Assembly (NCBI GenBank): GCA_046350595.1
Contig: JAXMAC010000090.1
Location: 1-14,247 of the forward strand
Origin: JAHFOW01 sp046350595
Lineage (GTDB): Bacteria > Planctomycetota > Brocadiia > Brocadiales > Brocadiaceae
Direction: 5' to 3'
Length of the DNA: 14,247 bases
Shown one piece after another: positions 7,300 to 14,247 of this stretch. Position 1 is the stretch's first letter; each line of letters opens with the position of its first letter. A model generated the notes under the pieces. The model was not told the origin of the DNA. It did no database searches and saw only the letters and a program-made list of their open reading frames with translations. The position numbers and the translations under genes were made by a program.

Positions 7300-8970
7300 T
7301 TAAAATGCGTGGGTATACTCAATACCGAAAATATGGTCGAATTCCGGATCGTCGGCAATAAAACCGCGATTAGTAATGCGTGATAAATCATATCCGATAA
7401 AGATTGAGTCATACTCTGTAAAGCGATAGGAAACATCGAGTCCAAGTGAGTCCCGTTTTTCACGGGGCGGGCCTTCATCTCCCTTTTTAACGTATTGCGT
7501 TGAACCAATCCTTGCCCGGCTTGCATCAAATCCTACAAGGATATCATGCGTAATCCAATGAGTTAAACGGCCATATAGTTCACTTCCATCTGTCCCAATA
7601 AAATGAGAAAGCACGGCATCTTTGTAAGTATATCCATCTTTATAAAGATGATGAGTAAACATGATCGGAGTGCTTTGGGCATATTCAAGACGAAGGTCGA
7701 GATACGGGTCCCCTAAAAACCCTGTGAGATACGTACCAACAAGTCCTCCTGGTTGATTTGGAATAATAAACCCCTTTTTCGTATCATCATACCCTATTTC
7801 ACCATAAATAGCCGCATCTCGGGCAATAAATATATATCGTTGTATGTTGGGAATCCTTATGGTAACATCAAAAGATAATAGATTGTTAATATTTCTCGGA
7901 TTATTCGGATTGTCAGCACCCTCTGATGTTGTGGTTTGGAAAAGAGCGCCCGGGAAATCTGCGAAAGTAAAACCTCGACCATCTCCACCAAATTGGAAGG
8001 AACGCCCATGGCCTATCTCCACATATTTAAACGGCGCCATGCTGAGACGATAAGCTCCCACCATTGCATCGGGAAAATCATTTGGATTTTGACTTCTATC
8101 TCCAAGTTGGCCAACTAAAAACGTGGCTTTCATGGGTCCGATATAACTCAAAAATGATGGAAGAAGAAAAGGTTCTGCTGACCCTATCCGTACTTGATTA
8201 AGTGGCGACGCATTGTTAGAGAAGAGCATTGAACCGCGAAATCCTGGTCCCCACCAAAGACTATCGCGACCAACTTCGATCTCTGTATTCAAGAAAGTGA
8301 GCTTTCCATAACCAACTTGCAACCTGCCCTGGCTATCATCTTCATTGATAGAAAATTCTGGTTGGTAGTATAATGATACATAATCTCCAACTCCTCCCCT
8401 TCCATCCATAGTTAAATCTCCATTCACTCCTTTGTTTACACCTTGTCCCGATTTGTTAATGAGCGTCTGTGAGTTGTTTGTGTAGGTGCTTCCAAATTGA
8501 ACGTGATCAATGGGTTTTAAACTCAAAAACCCTGTTTTTGCGTCGTAGTTGAGATGTGTTTTAACCCCCATTTCAGCCAATTCCGAGCCAAACTCTTTTA
8601 CAAGCTGATAGAGCAAATCTTCTAAATAACCTCGATCGTTATAATCACCGTATTGATTTTGTTCCAATTTACGTACTGCTTGAGCTACAATCCTTGCAGC
8701 TTCCATTCTACTCATCGGTTTGGTATTGAGGATTGCGTGGTCTGCCAGCCCTGCAAGGACTATTTTTTCAAGGGCATCATAAATCCATGAACGTTCTATG
8801 GCAAATCCACCCCAGTTTTTTAAAGGGATATTAGTTCTATCGGCAGCATTAACCGATATTAAATGCACTAAGAATAGGGTGAGTAAAAAACAAAAGGTTG
8901 AAATTATTCGAATGTAATGTTTTTGGCAGGGACTATTCAATACCAATTCAGTACACCTTATTACCGACAT
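7300..8970 (-). CDS. Wzi-like capsule assembly outer-membrane protein with SLH-like N-terminus
   Basis: This 556-residue protein has a signal peptide (hydrophobic 20-41, probable cleavage after VNA or VNAA near 42-43). Residues about 50-103 resemble an S-layer-homology repeat (W..Y.ALEKIVLAGL.......PMSRMEAARIVAQAV). The remainder has the alternating pattern of a beta barrel, with GRDSLWWGPGFRGS at about 240-253 typical of the Caps_assemb_Wzi family, and ends in an aromatic residue (THAF), as outer-membrane barrels do. Wzi proteins bind or organise exported polysaccharide at the cell surface. The gene overlaps the end of the Wzz-like gene by 10 nt, so the two are coupled. The N-region before the hydrophobic stretch is long; a TTG at codon 9 (8946), with AAGG upstream, is a possible alternative start. 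Family assignment is good; its exact role at the surface is inferred. Confidence 0.85.
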   Translation of the reverse strand: MSVIRCTELVLNSPCQKHYIRIISTFCFLLTLFLVHLISVNAADRTNIPLKNWGGFAIERSWIYDALEKIVLAGLADHAILNTKPMSRMEAARIVAQAVRKLEQNQYGDYNDRGYLEDLLYQLVKEFGSELAEMGVKTHLNYDAKTGFLSLKPIDHVQFGSTYTNNSQTLINKSGQGVNKGVNGDLTMDGRGGVGDYVSLYYQPEFSINEDDSQGRLQVGYGKLTFLNTEIEVGRDSLWWGPGFRGSMLFSNNASPLNQVRIGSAEPFLLPSFLSYIGPMKATFLVGQLGDRSQNPNDFPDAMVGAYRLSMAPFKYVEIGHGRSFQFGGDGRGFTFADFPGALFQTTTSEGADNPNNPRNINNLLSFDVTIRIPNIQRYIFIARDAAIYGEIGYDDTKKGFIIPNQPGGLVGTYLTGFLGDPYLDLRLEYAQSTPIMFTHHLYKDGYTYKDAVLSHFIGTDGSELYGRLTHWITHDILVGFDASRARIGSTQYVKKGDEGPPREKRDSLGLDVSYRFTEYDSIFIGYDLSRITNRGFIADDPEFDHIFGIEYTHAF

Positions 8971-10199
8971 CTCATTTGTCCCAAAATTTGTCGTTGCTTA
9001 CCTATGTATTCCAGTAAAAACACGACAAATATGCCTAAGAAGATGCCCATAAATCCAGCCATAGCTGTTACAATTATAGTTTTTGGTTTACTCTTACGTT
9101 CTGGAGGAACTGCTCTGTCTAATACTTGAAACACCGGCGTATCTTTTACCTCATCAATCTTTGCCTGCTCCAATTGTTGAGTAAGCAAAGTATAAAGCGC
9201 TTCCTGCACCTTTACATCACGCGTCAATCTGGCCAATTCTAATCCTACCTCAGGCACATTAGCAACGGGCAGATAAAATTCCTTTTGGAAATGACCTGCA
9301 TTTCCCTTCGGTGGTGGAAGATCTAATCCTTCGCTGTATTGTGATTTTGCCAACTGGCGTTTTAATTCATTGATTTTTTCTTTGAGTTTTATTACCTCAG
9401 GATGAGAATCTTTTGCATAGCTTTGCATAACTTCGAGTTGAACTTCCGAAGCCATTATTTCACCCTTGAGATAAGCTGCTGCTTCAATAGCGCCCCTTGC
9501 TTGATTTTCGAGCGAAACAGTACGGTGTCTTTCCTGATATTGTTTTAATACTTCTTCCGATATCCTTAGATTTTTTTCTGTCTTTGCTAATTGCTCGGAA
9601 ATAAAACGTCTCTGACGACCAGCCGCTCCAGTTCCCAATTGCGTAACAATTTGTCCCATGTTTTCAACATAAGCGTTAGCAATGTCCGCGGACATGTGCG
9701 GTTTTTTGTCTTCCACCGTGAGAGAAATCACTCCTTCATCAGTGATTTCTATATTCGTAACCTTCTCCAGATATTTAACTGCATCCTCAATGTACTCAAG
9801 CCGTTTAAAAGGTATTAAATTAAATATCTTCGTTCTGTGGTAGTAGTTAATAAGATTAAACTGCTTTACTATATTTTCTCGAATTGTCCAACTCTTTAAA
9901 ACACTCACGAGTAAGTCGCTATTTGGTGCTGCAGAAGGAGTTGAAATTCCAGCTATTTTGGCAAGATCAGCTGCAGATCCTAAGCTGGATAACAAACTAC
10001 TTCCAACGCCGCTTTCGGGGGAAATAATAGCCGTTGTAGACTCATAAATCCTATCCGAAAGCAAACAAAGGATAAATGCAAAAACAGCCGAGACACCGAA
10101 AATAATCCCTAATAATATTTTTCGTTTCCAGATTACACGCCAGTATTCGAGAAGATTGATTGAATCACTTTCCCGTTGTTGATCCGCTTGCTCTATCAT
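8961..10199 (-). CDS. Wzz-type polysaccharide chain-length / co-polymerase protein
   Basis: This inner-membrane polysaccharide co-polymerase controls chain length and contacts the outer-membrane exporter. I start it at 10199 (412 residues), where AGGAAA lies about 8 nt upstream and the protein begins with the usual short cytoplasmic segment NLLEYWRVIWKRK. The reading frame is open 27 codons further, to 10280, but that part would lie inside the upstream gene. TM1 is at about 28-48, a Wzz domain with YESTTAIISP follows, then a long coiled coil (about 196-290). The Pro-rich VPPERKSKPK (364-373) precedes TM2 (about 373-397), the classic Wzz end. Only about 14 residues follow, so there is no fused BY-kinase and no separate kinase gene here. 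It sits 22 nt after the SLBB exporter gene and overlaps the Wzi-like gene. Confidence 0.92.
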   Translation of the reverse strand: MIEQADQQRESDSINLLEYWRVIWKRKILLGIIFGVSAVFAFILCLLSDRIYESTTAIISPESGVGSSLLSSLGSAADLAKIAGISTPSAAPNSDLLVSVLKSWTIRENIVKQFNLINYYHRTKIFNLIPFKRLEYIEDAVKYLEKVTNIEITDEGVISLTVEDKKPHMSADIANAYVENMGQIVTQLGTGAAGRQRRFISEQLAKTEKNLRISEEVLKQYQERHRTVSLENQARGAIEAAAYLKGEIMASEVQLEVMQSYAKDSHPEVIKLKEKINELKRQLAKSQYSEGLDLPPPKGNAGHFQKEFYLPVANVPEVGLELARLTRDVKVQEALYTLLTQQLEQAKIDEVKDTPVFQVLDRAVPPERKSKPKTIIVTAMAGFMGIFLGIFVVFLLEYIGKQRQILGQMRCR

Positions 10200-10221
10200 A
10201 TAGAAATTTCCTATTATTATA

Positions 10222-12465
10222 CTAAAAAACGGCTGCCAATGCTGCCATCCCGAGGGCTGTTTGACCAGCAACGGTAGCAATATCCTTCACGAACGTCCAG
10301 TTAAGCATAGTGGATTTTGGAGGCACAATAATCGCATCTCCCGCTTCCACGTCTCTCAGTTTTAAAAAACCTACAATTGCGGAGCCATCAGCTTTGACTA
10401 AATACATCTCTTTCCTATCAGCATATTTCGTAAACCCACCCCCACGATTGATGTAATACTCTATGTTCTGGCCTTTTTTATGAATAATTGACGTTGGATT
10501 CCGCACACTTCCGTAAACCATAACTTCCGCAGGTTGTTTAGGTATGTGTATAGAATCACCACTCTCTAACATCAAATCATTTTCACTGCCTTCAAACTTT
10601 TCCAAATCATAATCCAGATGAACGACAATTCTACCTAAGGTAATCCTCGAAGCTAATAAGTTAATTTGTTGTTCTTGCTGTGTTATTTGAAATTGCTGAA
10701 GGGAGCGATCATCTCCCGTATAAGATGCCAAGGCACTTTGCTGTGACAATAGATTTATTTTAAATTGTTGTACAAAATCATCCAGCCTGGCCTTCTCTTT
10801 TGCCTGCATAGAACTTCGGATAAAGACAGTTCCTTTCAGGTATGCTTTGTCTGTAAACCCTCCTGCACGTTTAATAACGGAACTTATACGTTCCCATCTT
10901 TCTACGGTATATGTTCCTGGAAGTTTAACCTCACCAGACAAAACAATGGTTCCGCCTGGTTTATATTCACTTCTTACGGATATTTGGTCACGGGGGTGAA
11001 GAACAATATCTTGTGCTTGATCGCCTTCCCATGCCTTTCTTAAATTAATATTTATAACATCTATTGTTAGATCCTCTTTGTATCGAACTACTTCAACAGC
11101 GTCGGGATACGCTTCAGGAAACAGAGCCTCCTTTGGTAGAATTTGGCTTATACGCATTCCAGGCTTAACCTCATATTCACCGGGCTGCTTAACTGGTCCA
11201 TCAACATTAACTGTATTATATATACGCGAATCAGTGGGATAAACTCTTACCAGATCACCATTTTTCACTTCTATATCGTTAGATACATTTATCTTTCCAT
11301 TGGAATCCAAGAGATCAATATCTATGACTTCTTTTTCGGCATTTGGTTTTGGTCTGATAATCTGAACACGTTTTAAATAACTCTGCGGTGTCAGTCCCCC
11401 AGCCATTTCTATGAGGTCACCGACACGTGTAATACCTTCCAATTCATAAATAGCCGGCCGTTTTATCTGACCAATTATCCCTGCAACTGGTCCAATAGGG
11501 GGAAGAAAGACAACGTCGCCCGATTCCAGTCGAGTGTCTTTGCTTTTGTCACCATGAAGGAGGAAACTATAGAAATCAAATGTATTTTCAGTACGGTGGT
11601 TTCGTTTCAGTTCTATGGTTCTCAGCGACCCGGACTTACTCGGCCCTCCGGCAGCGAACAGGGCGTTCGTAAGTGTAGAAAGTGAACTAATAGTATATGC
11701 CCCCGGCTGGTTAACCTCTCCTACAATATAAATCTTGATTGTCCTGAGGTGCCCCATCGTTACGCTTATTTGAAATCCCTTGTAATACTGGGAGAGCTGC
11801 ATCTGGACAAGCTTTTCGGCCTGAGCATAGGTCAACCCCCATACCCGTACAGGCCCTACCGTGGGAAGGTATATCCTCCCATAACGGTCAACCGTTACGG
11901 TATAAGAATTTTCCATAGCACCCCATATACTGATTCTCAATTCATCCCCCGGACCTAATACATACTCAGGGCCTACAGGAACATCCTCAACAGGGGCAAA
12001 CGTTGATATGTTCCGGTTAAAAAGGGAGTACCCAAATTGGCGAAAATCTTTAAGCGACTCTCCACCTTCCGCCGGTGCGCGAACAAGCAACGAATCCTGA
12101 AAAGATGCTTCAACAGATGAGAGCGATTCGGGTACTGATGTAATTGGCTGAGATACACCGGGTGTTTGAGGTTGAATTTCACCCTGAGTGCCTTGTTGTT
12201 GAGCTACACCTTGCGAACCCGTCACCGGTGTCGTTCCTTGTTGAGGTACTGGAGATGTCTGACCCTGTGAAAACCCTGCTTGGTAAGGATTTTGCGGCTG
12301 AACTATCGGCGAAGGTGGAAGAACAGTTCCTTGAGAAGACGGACCAGGCGCAGATGGTTGAGCACCTGCCACCGGCGGGCTTCCTTCCTGTGCGTGGACT
12401 TGATAACTCGCACACGCTATTGCTATGAAAATGCAAACAAAGACGTTAAAAATTTTGCCTTTCAT
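10222..12465 (-). CDS. SLBB-domain polysaccharide export protein (Wza-like)
   Basis: This 747-residue exporter is expected to form the periplasm-spanning and outer-membrane channel for an exopolysaccharide. A signal peptide ends at VHA-Q (about 25). A Pro/Gln/Gly-rich linker follows (about 27-108). The polysaccharide biosynthesis/export domain is at about 165-245 (YVLGPGDELRISIWG, RYGRIYLPTVGPVRVWGLT). About five SLBB repeats follow, each with a G.V..PG.Y-type strand: 246-290, 325-372, 418-463, 507-550 and 647-690. A Gln-rich helical insert (about 553-605) lies before the last repeat. The C-terminal helix (WTFVKDIATVAGQTALGMAALAAVF) could cross the outer membrane, as in Wza. It is much longer than Wza (about 380), like other multi-SLBB exporters. 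The start has GGGAGG and GAGG upstream. The pairing with Wzz and Wzi downstream supports the function. Confidence 0.93.
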   Translation of the reverse strand: MKGKIFNVFVCIFIAIACASYQVHAQEGSPPVAGAQPSAPGPSSQGTVLPPSPIVQPQNPYQAGFSQGQTSPVPQQGTTPVTGSQGVAQQQGTQGEIQPQTPGVSQPITSVPESLSSVEASFQDSLLVRAPAEGGESLKDFRQFGYSLFNRNISTFAPVEDVPVGPEYVLGPGDELRISIWGAMENSYTVTVDRYGRIYLPTVGPVRVWGLTYAQAEKLVQMQLSQYYKGFQISVTMGHLRTIKIYIVGEVNQPGAYTISSLSTLTNALFAAGGPSKSGSLRTIELKRNHRTENTFDFYSFLLHGDKSKDTRLESGDVVFLPPIGPVAGIIGQIKRPAIYELEGITRVGDLIEMAGGLTPQSYLKRVQIIRPKPNAEKEVIDIDLLDSNGKINVSNDIEVKNGDLVRVYPTDSRIYNTVNVDGPVKQPGEYEVKPGMRISQILPKEALFPEAYPDAVEVVRYKEDLTIDVININLRKAWEGDQAQDIVLHPRDQISVRSEYKPGGTIVLSGEVKLPGTYTVERWERISSVIKRAGGFTDKAYLKGTVFIRSSMQAKEKARLDDFVQQFKINLLSQQSALASYTGDDRSLQQFQITQQEQQINLLASRITLGRIVVHLDYDLEKFEGSENDLMLESGDSIHIPKQPAEVMVYGSVRNPTSIIHKKGQNIEYYINRGGGFTKYADRKEMYLVKADGSAIVGFLKLRDVEAGDAIIVPPKSTMLNWTFVKDIATVAGQTALGMAALAAVF

Positions 12466-12548
12466 TATTCCTCATTCCTCCCTATTCCATCCCTAAAAAA
12501 TCGTATAACAGAAGTGTCTGCAATTAATTAACAAACCAAAACTTTGCT

Positions 12549-12577
12549 ATTAAACATTAATCATAAGTAATAATCAA
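12549..12577 (-). promoter_or_regulatory. Candidate promoter for the SLBB-Wzz-Wzi genes
   Basis: Minus-strand TTGATT (12572-12577) and TTTAAT (12549-12554) are 17 nt apart in the 163-nt gap after the LolA-like gene. This would give a leader of about 77 nt ending in a strong ribosome-binding region. The length of the gap compared with the 9-nt gap upstream supports a separate or additional start site here. The motif match is moderate and the region is AT-rich. Confidence 0.4.
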
Positions 12578-12628
12578 CTTTTTTCTGTTTACGCCGCTAT
12601 CATGGATACGAATTCCTTACTCATTCTC

Positions 12629-13333
12629 TCATTTAAATGGTTCTATAACTTCTACCCCTCTTGGTATATCAAAAACAAAAAGTTTGTCAGAAATACCTTT
12701 GTTCAGTTGGACGTCTTTAAGCTCTACAATATTAACAACCTCCCCATCGCTTTCATAAAGTTCTATTTTGTACGGTAGCCATAACCCATCTTCTATCCAT
12801 AATCTGATATCTGAATACTGGGATTTCGGGTCTTTTGGCAATAAATCTAATATATAGGATATTTTCTTACCATCTACCTTTGTATCCAACAGGGTTATTT
12901 TGTAATCCTTTTGAGCCGCAGCCACTGATTCTCCATAACCAAATTCAAAAAAACTCATACTTTGGGATGATTGCTTGCTGTTGTTCAACACGTATTTCTC
13001 TACCTGCTTTTCAGAAGGGTGATATACCCACACGTTTTTTCCATCCATAACGTTTATTTCATTTTTCGGCGGATAAAATTTCAGATAAAGCCTCTTGGGT
13101 TTTTTATAGCTCATTTCTCCTTGCGATACTTCAGTTGAGTCAAGCAGGGTTATCGTACGAGTAAATACAATATTTGCTTTAAGGGTCTTGAATGCTGTAT
13201 TGACCTTCTCCATCTCAGTAAGTATATTATCAAGGTTTCTTTTTTGTAATACCTCCCCATGTAACACAACGGTATGCATAAAGAAAATAACCGCTATGAA
13301 AGATGTACAGAAAATTACTTTGTTCTTAATCAC
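12629..13333 (-). CDS. LolA-like periplasmic protein (outer-membrane lipoprotein-sorting family)
   Basis: This 234-residue protein has a signal peptide (hydrophobic 7-25, cleavage probably near HG-E at 26). The body fits the LolA/LolB-like fold: LKANIVFTRTITLLDS strand at 51-66, GEMSYKKPKRLYLKFYPP at 72-89, VMDGKNVWVYHPSEKQVEKY at 95-114, and an IRLWIEDGLWLPYKIELYE segment at 176-194. LolA carries lipoproteins from the inner to the outer membrane; distant members have other hydrophobic ligands. The start is GTG (13333), chosen because AGGAG lies 6 nt upstream and overlaps the TAG stop of the HAD gene, so translation is coupled. Downstream is the polysaccharide exporter after 163 nt. It may be the cell's general LolA or a carrier devoted to this locus; the sequence does not decide. 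Confidence 0.8.
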   Translation of the reverse strand: MIKNKVIFCTSFIAVIFFMHTVVLHGEVLQKRNLDNILTEMEKVNTAFKTLKANIVFTRTITLLDSTEVSQGEMSYKKPKRLYLKFYPPKNEINVMDGKNVWVYHPSEKQVEKYVLNNSKQSSQSMSFFEFGYGESVAAAQKDYKITLLDTKVDGKKISYILDLLPKDPKSQYSDIRLWIEDGLWLPYKIELYESDGEVVNIVELKDVQLNKGISDKLFVFDIPRGVEVIEPFK

Positions 13334-13342
13334 CTTTTTCTC

Positions 13343-13936
13343 CTATAAAACCTGCTTAATTTTCTCAAAATGCTCAATAATATGGACTAATTCCCGCATA
13401 CTGTTTATTTCAAAATCAGGGATTATTTCAGTTTCCACATATTCCCGGTAACGGAGTAAGGCCGTCTTGGTACCTGCCGCTTTCCCGCACATAACATCAT
13501 ACTTGTAATCACCAACCATTAACAAATGGTTGGTGTGGATATTCATCATTTTACTCAGGAGGAAAATAGGGTCAGGGGCAGGCTTTGGCTTCGTATCTTC
13601 CCGGCTAACGATGAATTCAAAATGTAACTTATGCTTACGAAGAACGGTATTAACCGATTTCCTTGAGTTACGGGTTAAAAGAGCAATCTTAAGTTTTTTC
13701 CTCGATACAAATTCCAGAATTTCCAGTACGCCATCATTCAGTTCTGACTCCATTGCTGCCTGTGCTTCAAAACGTTCGAGAATTCCCAGTGCGCGTGCGC
13801 GCTCATCAGGACTTGACTTTTCAGCATATTCGATGATGAATCCTGTCTTTGCGCCAATTTCTCTCTCGATAGCGGCAAAATCTACATTAGGTTTTGTAAG
13901 GGTACCATCCATATCAAATATGATTCCACGCAACAT
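13343..13936 (-). CDS. HAD-superfamily hydrolase (phosphoglycolate phosphatase-like)
   Basis: This 197-residue cytoplasmic phosphatase of the haloacid dehalogenase superfamily has all four motifs. Motif I is FDMDGTL, with nucleophile D8 and acid/base D10. Motif II is LLTRNS, with T88. Motif III is the lysine in TKPKPAP at 115-121. Motif IV is VGDYKYD, with D143 and D147 as Mg ligands. The helical insert after motif I (about 17-75) is a small C1-type cap, as in Gph/PGMB-like enzymes. The substrate cannot be read from sequence; sugar phosphates, phosphoglycolate or nucleotides are possible. The start ATG is fixed by an in-frame TGA 6 nt upstream and has GAGG about 7 nt before it. The gene ends 9 nt before the LolA-like gene. 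A sugar-phosphate role in the polysaccharide pathway is only a guess from position. Confidence 0.9.
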   Translation of the reverse strand: MLRGIIFDMDGTLTKPNVDFAAIEREIGAKTGFIIEYAEKSSPDERARALGILERFEAQAAMESELNDGVLEILEFVSRKKLKIALLTRNSRKSVNTVLRKHKLHFEFIVSREDTKPKPAPDPIFLLSKMMNIHTNHLLMVGDYKYDVMCGKAAGTKTALLRYREYVETEIIPDFEINSMRELVHIIEHFEKIKQVL

Positions 13937-13989
13937 ACATCATCCTCTACATTAAGAAGCTTGTGAACACGGAAAATTTTAAAAACTGA

Positions 13990-14018
13990 AATATATCATA
14001 AATTTAACAGAGATACAA
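13990..14018 (-). promoter_or_regulatory. Candidate promoter for the HAD-LolA genes
   Basis: Minus-strand TTGTAT (14013-14018) and TATATT (13990-13995) are separated by 17 nt, giving a start near 13983 and a leader of about 47 nt. The -10 is good and the -35 weak, in an AT-rich stretch. The next gene to the right is outside the window, so this is the natural place for a start. Confidence 0.4.
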
Positions 14019-14069
14019 TAATATCCTGGCGCAGCATAGCTGCAACCAATTCTCCTTTATGAAAGCGGG

Positions 14070-14212
14070 GAGATTGCTTCGGAAAAGACCCTCGCAATGA
14101 CACGGACTATGCGCTTTGATGGTACAAACTGCACACTGTCATTGTGCATCGCGCTTTGTTATTGCAAAGAGGAGCCCATTATTCTGTCATTGCGAGCGAA
14201 GCGAAGCAATCT
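14070..14212. repeat. Cluster of inverted REP-like palindromic units
   Basis: Unit 1 (14071-14102) reads AGATTGCTTCG, nine or ten unrelated bases, then TCGCAATGACA. Unit 2 (14185-14212) begins TGTCATTGCGAGCGAAGC and ends GAAGCAATCT; its reverse complement has the same AGATTGCTTCG and TCGCAATGACA ends. The two are thus inverted copies about 80 bp apart. Each is also an imperfect palindrome with ATTGC/GCAAT ends. Between them, TGTCATTG (14137-14144) followed by a CGCGC stretch may be a worn third copy, and GCGCTTTG occurs twice, 40 bp apart (14111 and 14151). Similar CATTGCGAG...GAAGCAATCT units are scattered through many bacterial genomes. No transposase is seen. Confidence 0.7.
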
Positions 14213-14247
14213 TTCTCTCATAAACAAACAGTGCCTCTTGATAAGGG

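Larger units (their letters stand above)
13937..14247. other. Non-coding region with promoter and repeat cluster
   Basis: No gene is supported in these 311 bases. The left part holds a candidate promoter for the HAD gene. A short perfect hairpin GCAGC-ATA-GCTGC (14031-14043) has no T-tract and is not a terminator. The right part (14070-14212) holds inverted REP-like units. The short ATG frame at 14059 runs only 13 codons through the first repeat unit and is not credible. Confidence 0.6.

Noticed and set aside
10200..10280. N-terminal extension of the Wzz-like protein by 27 codons (start at 10280)
   Set aside because: It would overlap the SLBB gene by 59 nt, lacks a ribosome-binding site, and places non-family residues before the standard N-terminus. 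The ATG at 10199 has AGGAAA at good spacing.
12411..12430. Lipobox in the SLBB exporter (AIAC at residues 15-18)
   Set aside because: Ala rather than Leu at -3 is a poor match, and a good signal peptidase I site (VHA-Q) follows. A lipoprotein form remains possible but is not supported enough.
14059..14100. Short plus-strand frame beginning ATG AAA GCG
   Set aside because: It is only 13 codons, has no ribosome-binding site, and lies within the repeat unit.

Overview
The window holds twelve genes or gene parts on a moderately AT-rich bacterial chromosome. Both export systems are of diderm type: a type II secretion / type IV pilus-like apparatus and an outer-membrane polysaccharide exporter. 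Three things resemble what I know of Planctomycetota, and at this base composition the anammox family Brocadiaceae is the best guess. They are the ATPase N-terminal domain (FGQIL...GLVTE), the FPVGIH motif of one prepilin, and the RR-leader prepilin at the left edge. No rRNA or marker gene settles this, so the lineage is an inference.

Positions 1-6020, all on the minus strand, form one compact operon read right to left. It encodes two tandem GspE/PilB-type assembly ATPases, one GspF/PilC platform protein, two complete prepilin-like proteins, and the first 20 codons of a third prepilin-like gene cut by the window edge. Gaps are 2, 54 and 14 nt, then a 19 nt overlap, then a directly abutting stop and start. 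A good sigma70-type promoter lies upstream at 6100-6128, and its spacer and -35 carry an inverted repeat. No secretin, prepilin peptidase or major pilin is visible, so more of the system must lie outside the window.

Position 6175-7257 is a lone plus-strand cobT (lower-ligand activation in cobalamin synthesis), divergent from the secretion operon and convergent with the polysaccharide genes.

Positions 7300-13936, minus strand, form a polysaccharide export block. In transcription order it encodes a HAD phosphatase, a LolA-like periplasmic protein, a long SLBB/Wza-like exporter with about five SLBB repeats, a Wzz-type chain-length/co-polymerase protein without a kinase domain, and a Wzi-like outer-membrane barrel with an SLH-like N-terminus. 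The last three would make a continuous path from inner membrane to cell surface. No glycosyltransferase, flippase or polymerase is present. Candidate promoters precede the HAD gene and the SLBB gene.

Positions 13937-14247 are non-coding and contain a cluster of inverted, REP-like repeat units (CATTGCGAG / AGATTGCTTCG type). No tRNA, rRNA, CRISPR array, transposase or convincing intrinsic terminator was seen. I did not find a clearly undescribed system. The most worthwhile leads are the asymmetry of the paired ATPases, the operator-like palindrome, the LolA-HAD pair heading the export genes, and the SLH-Wzi fusion.
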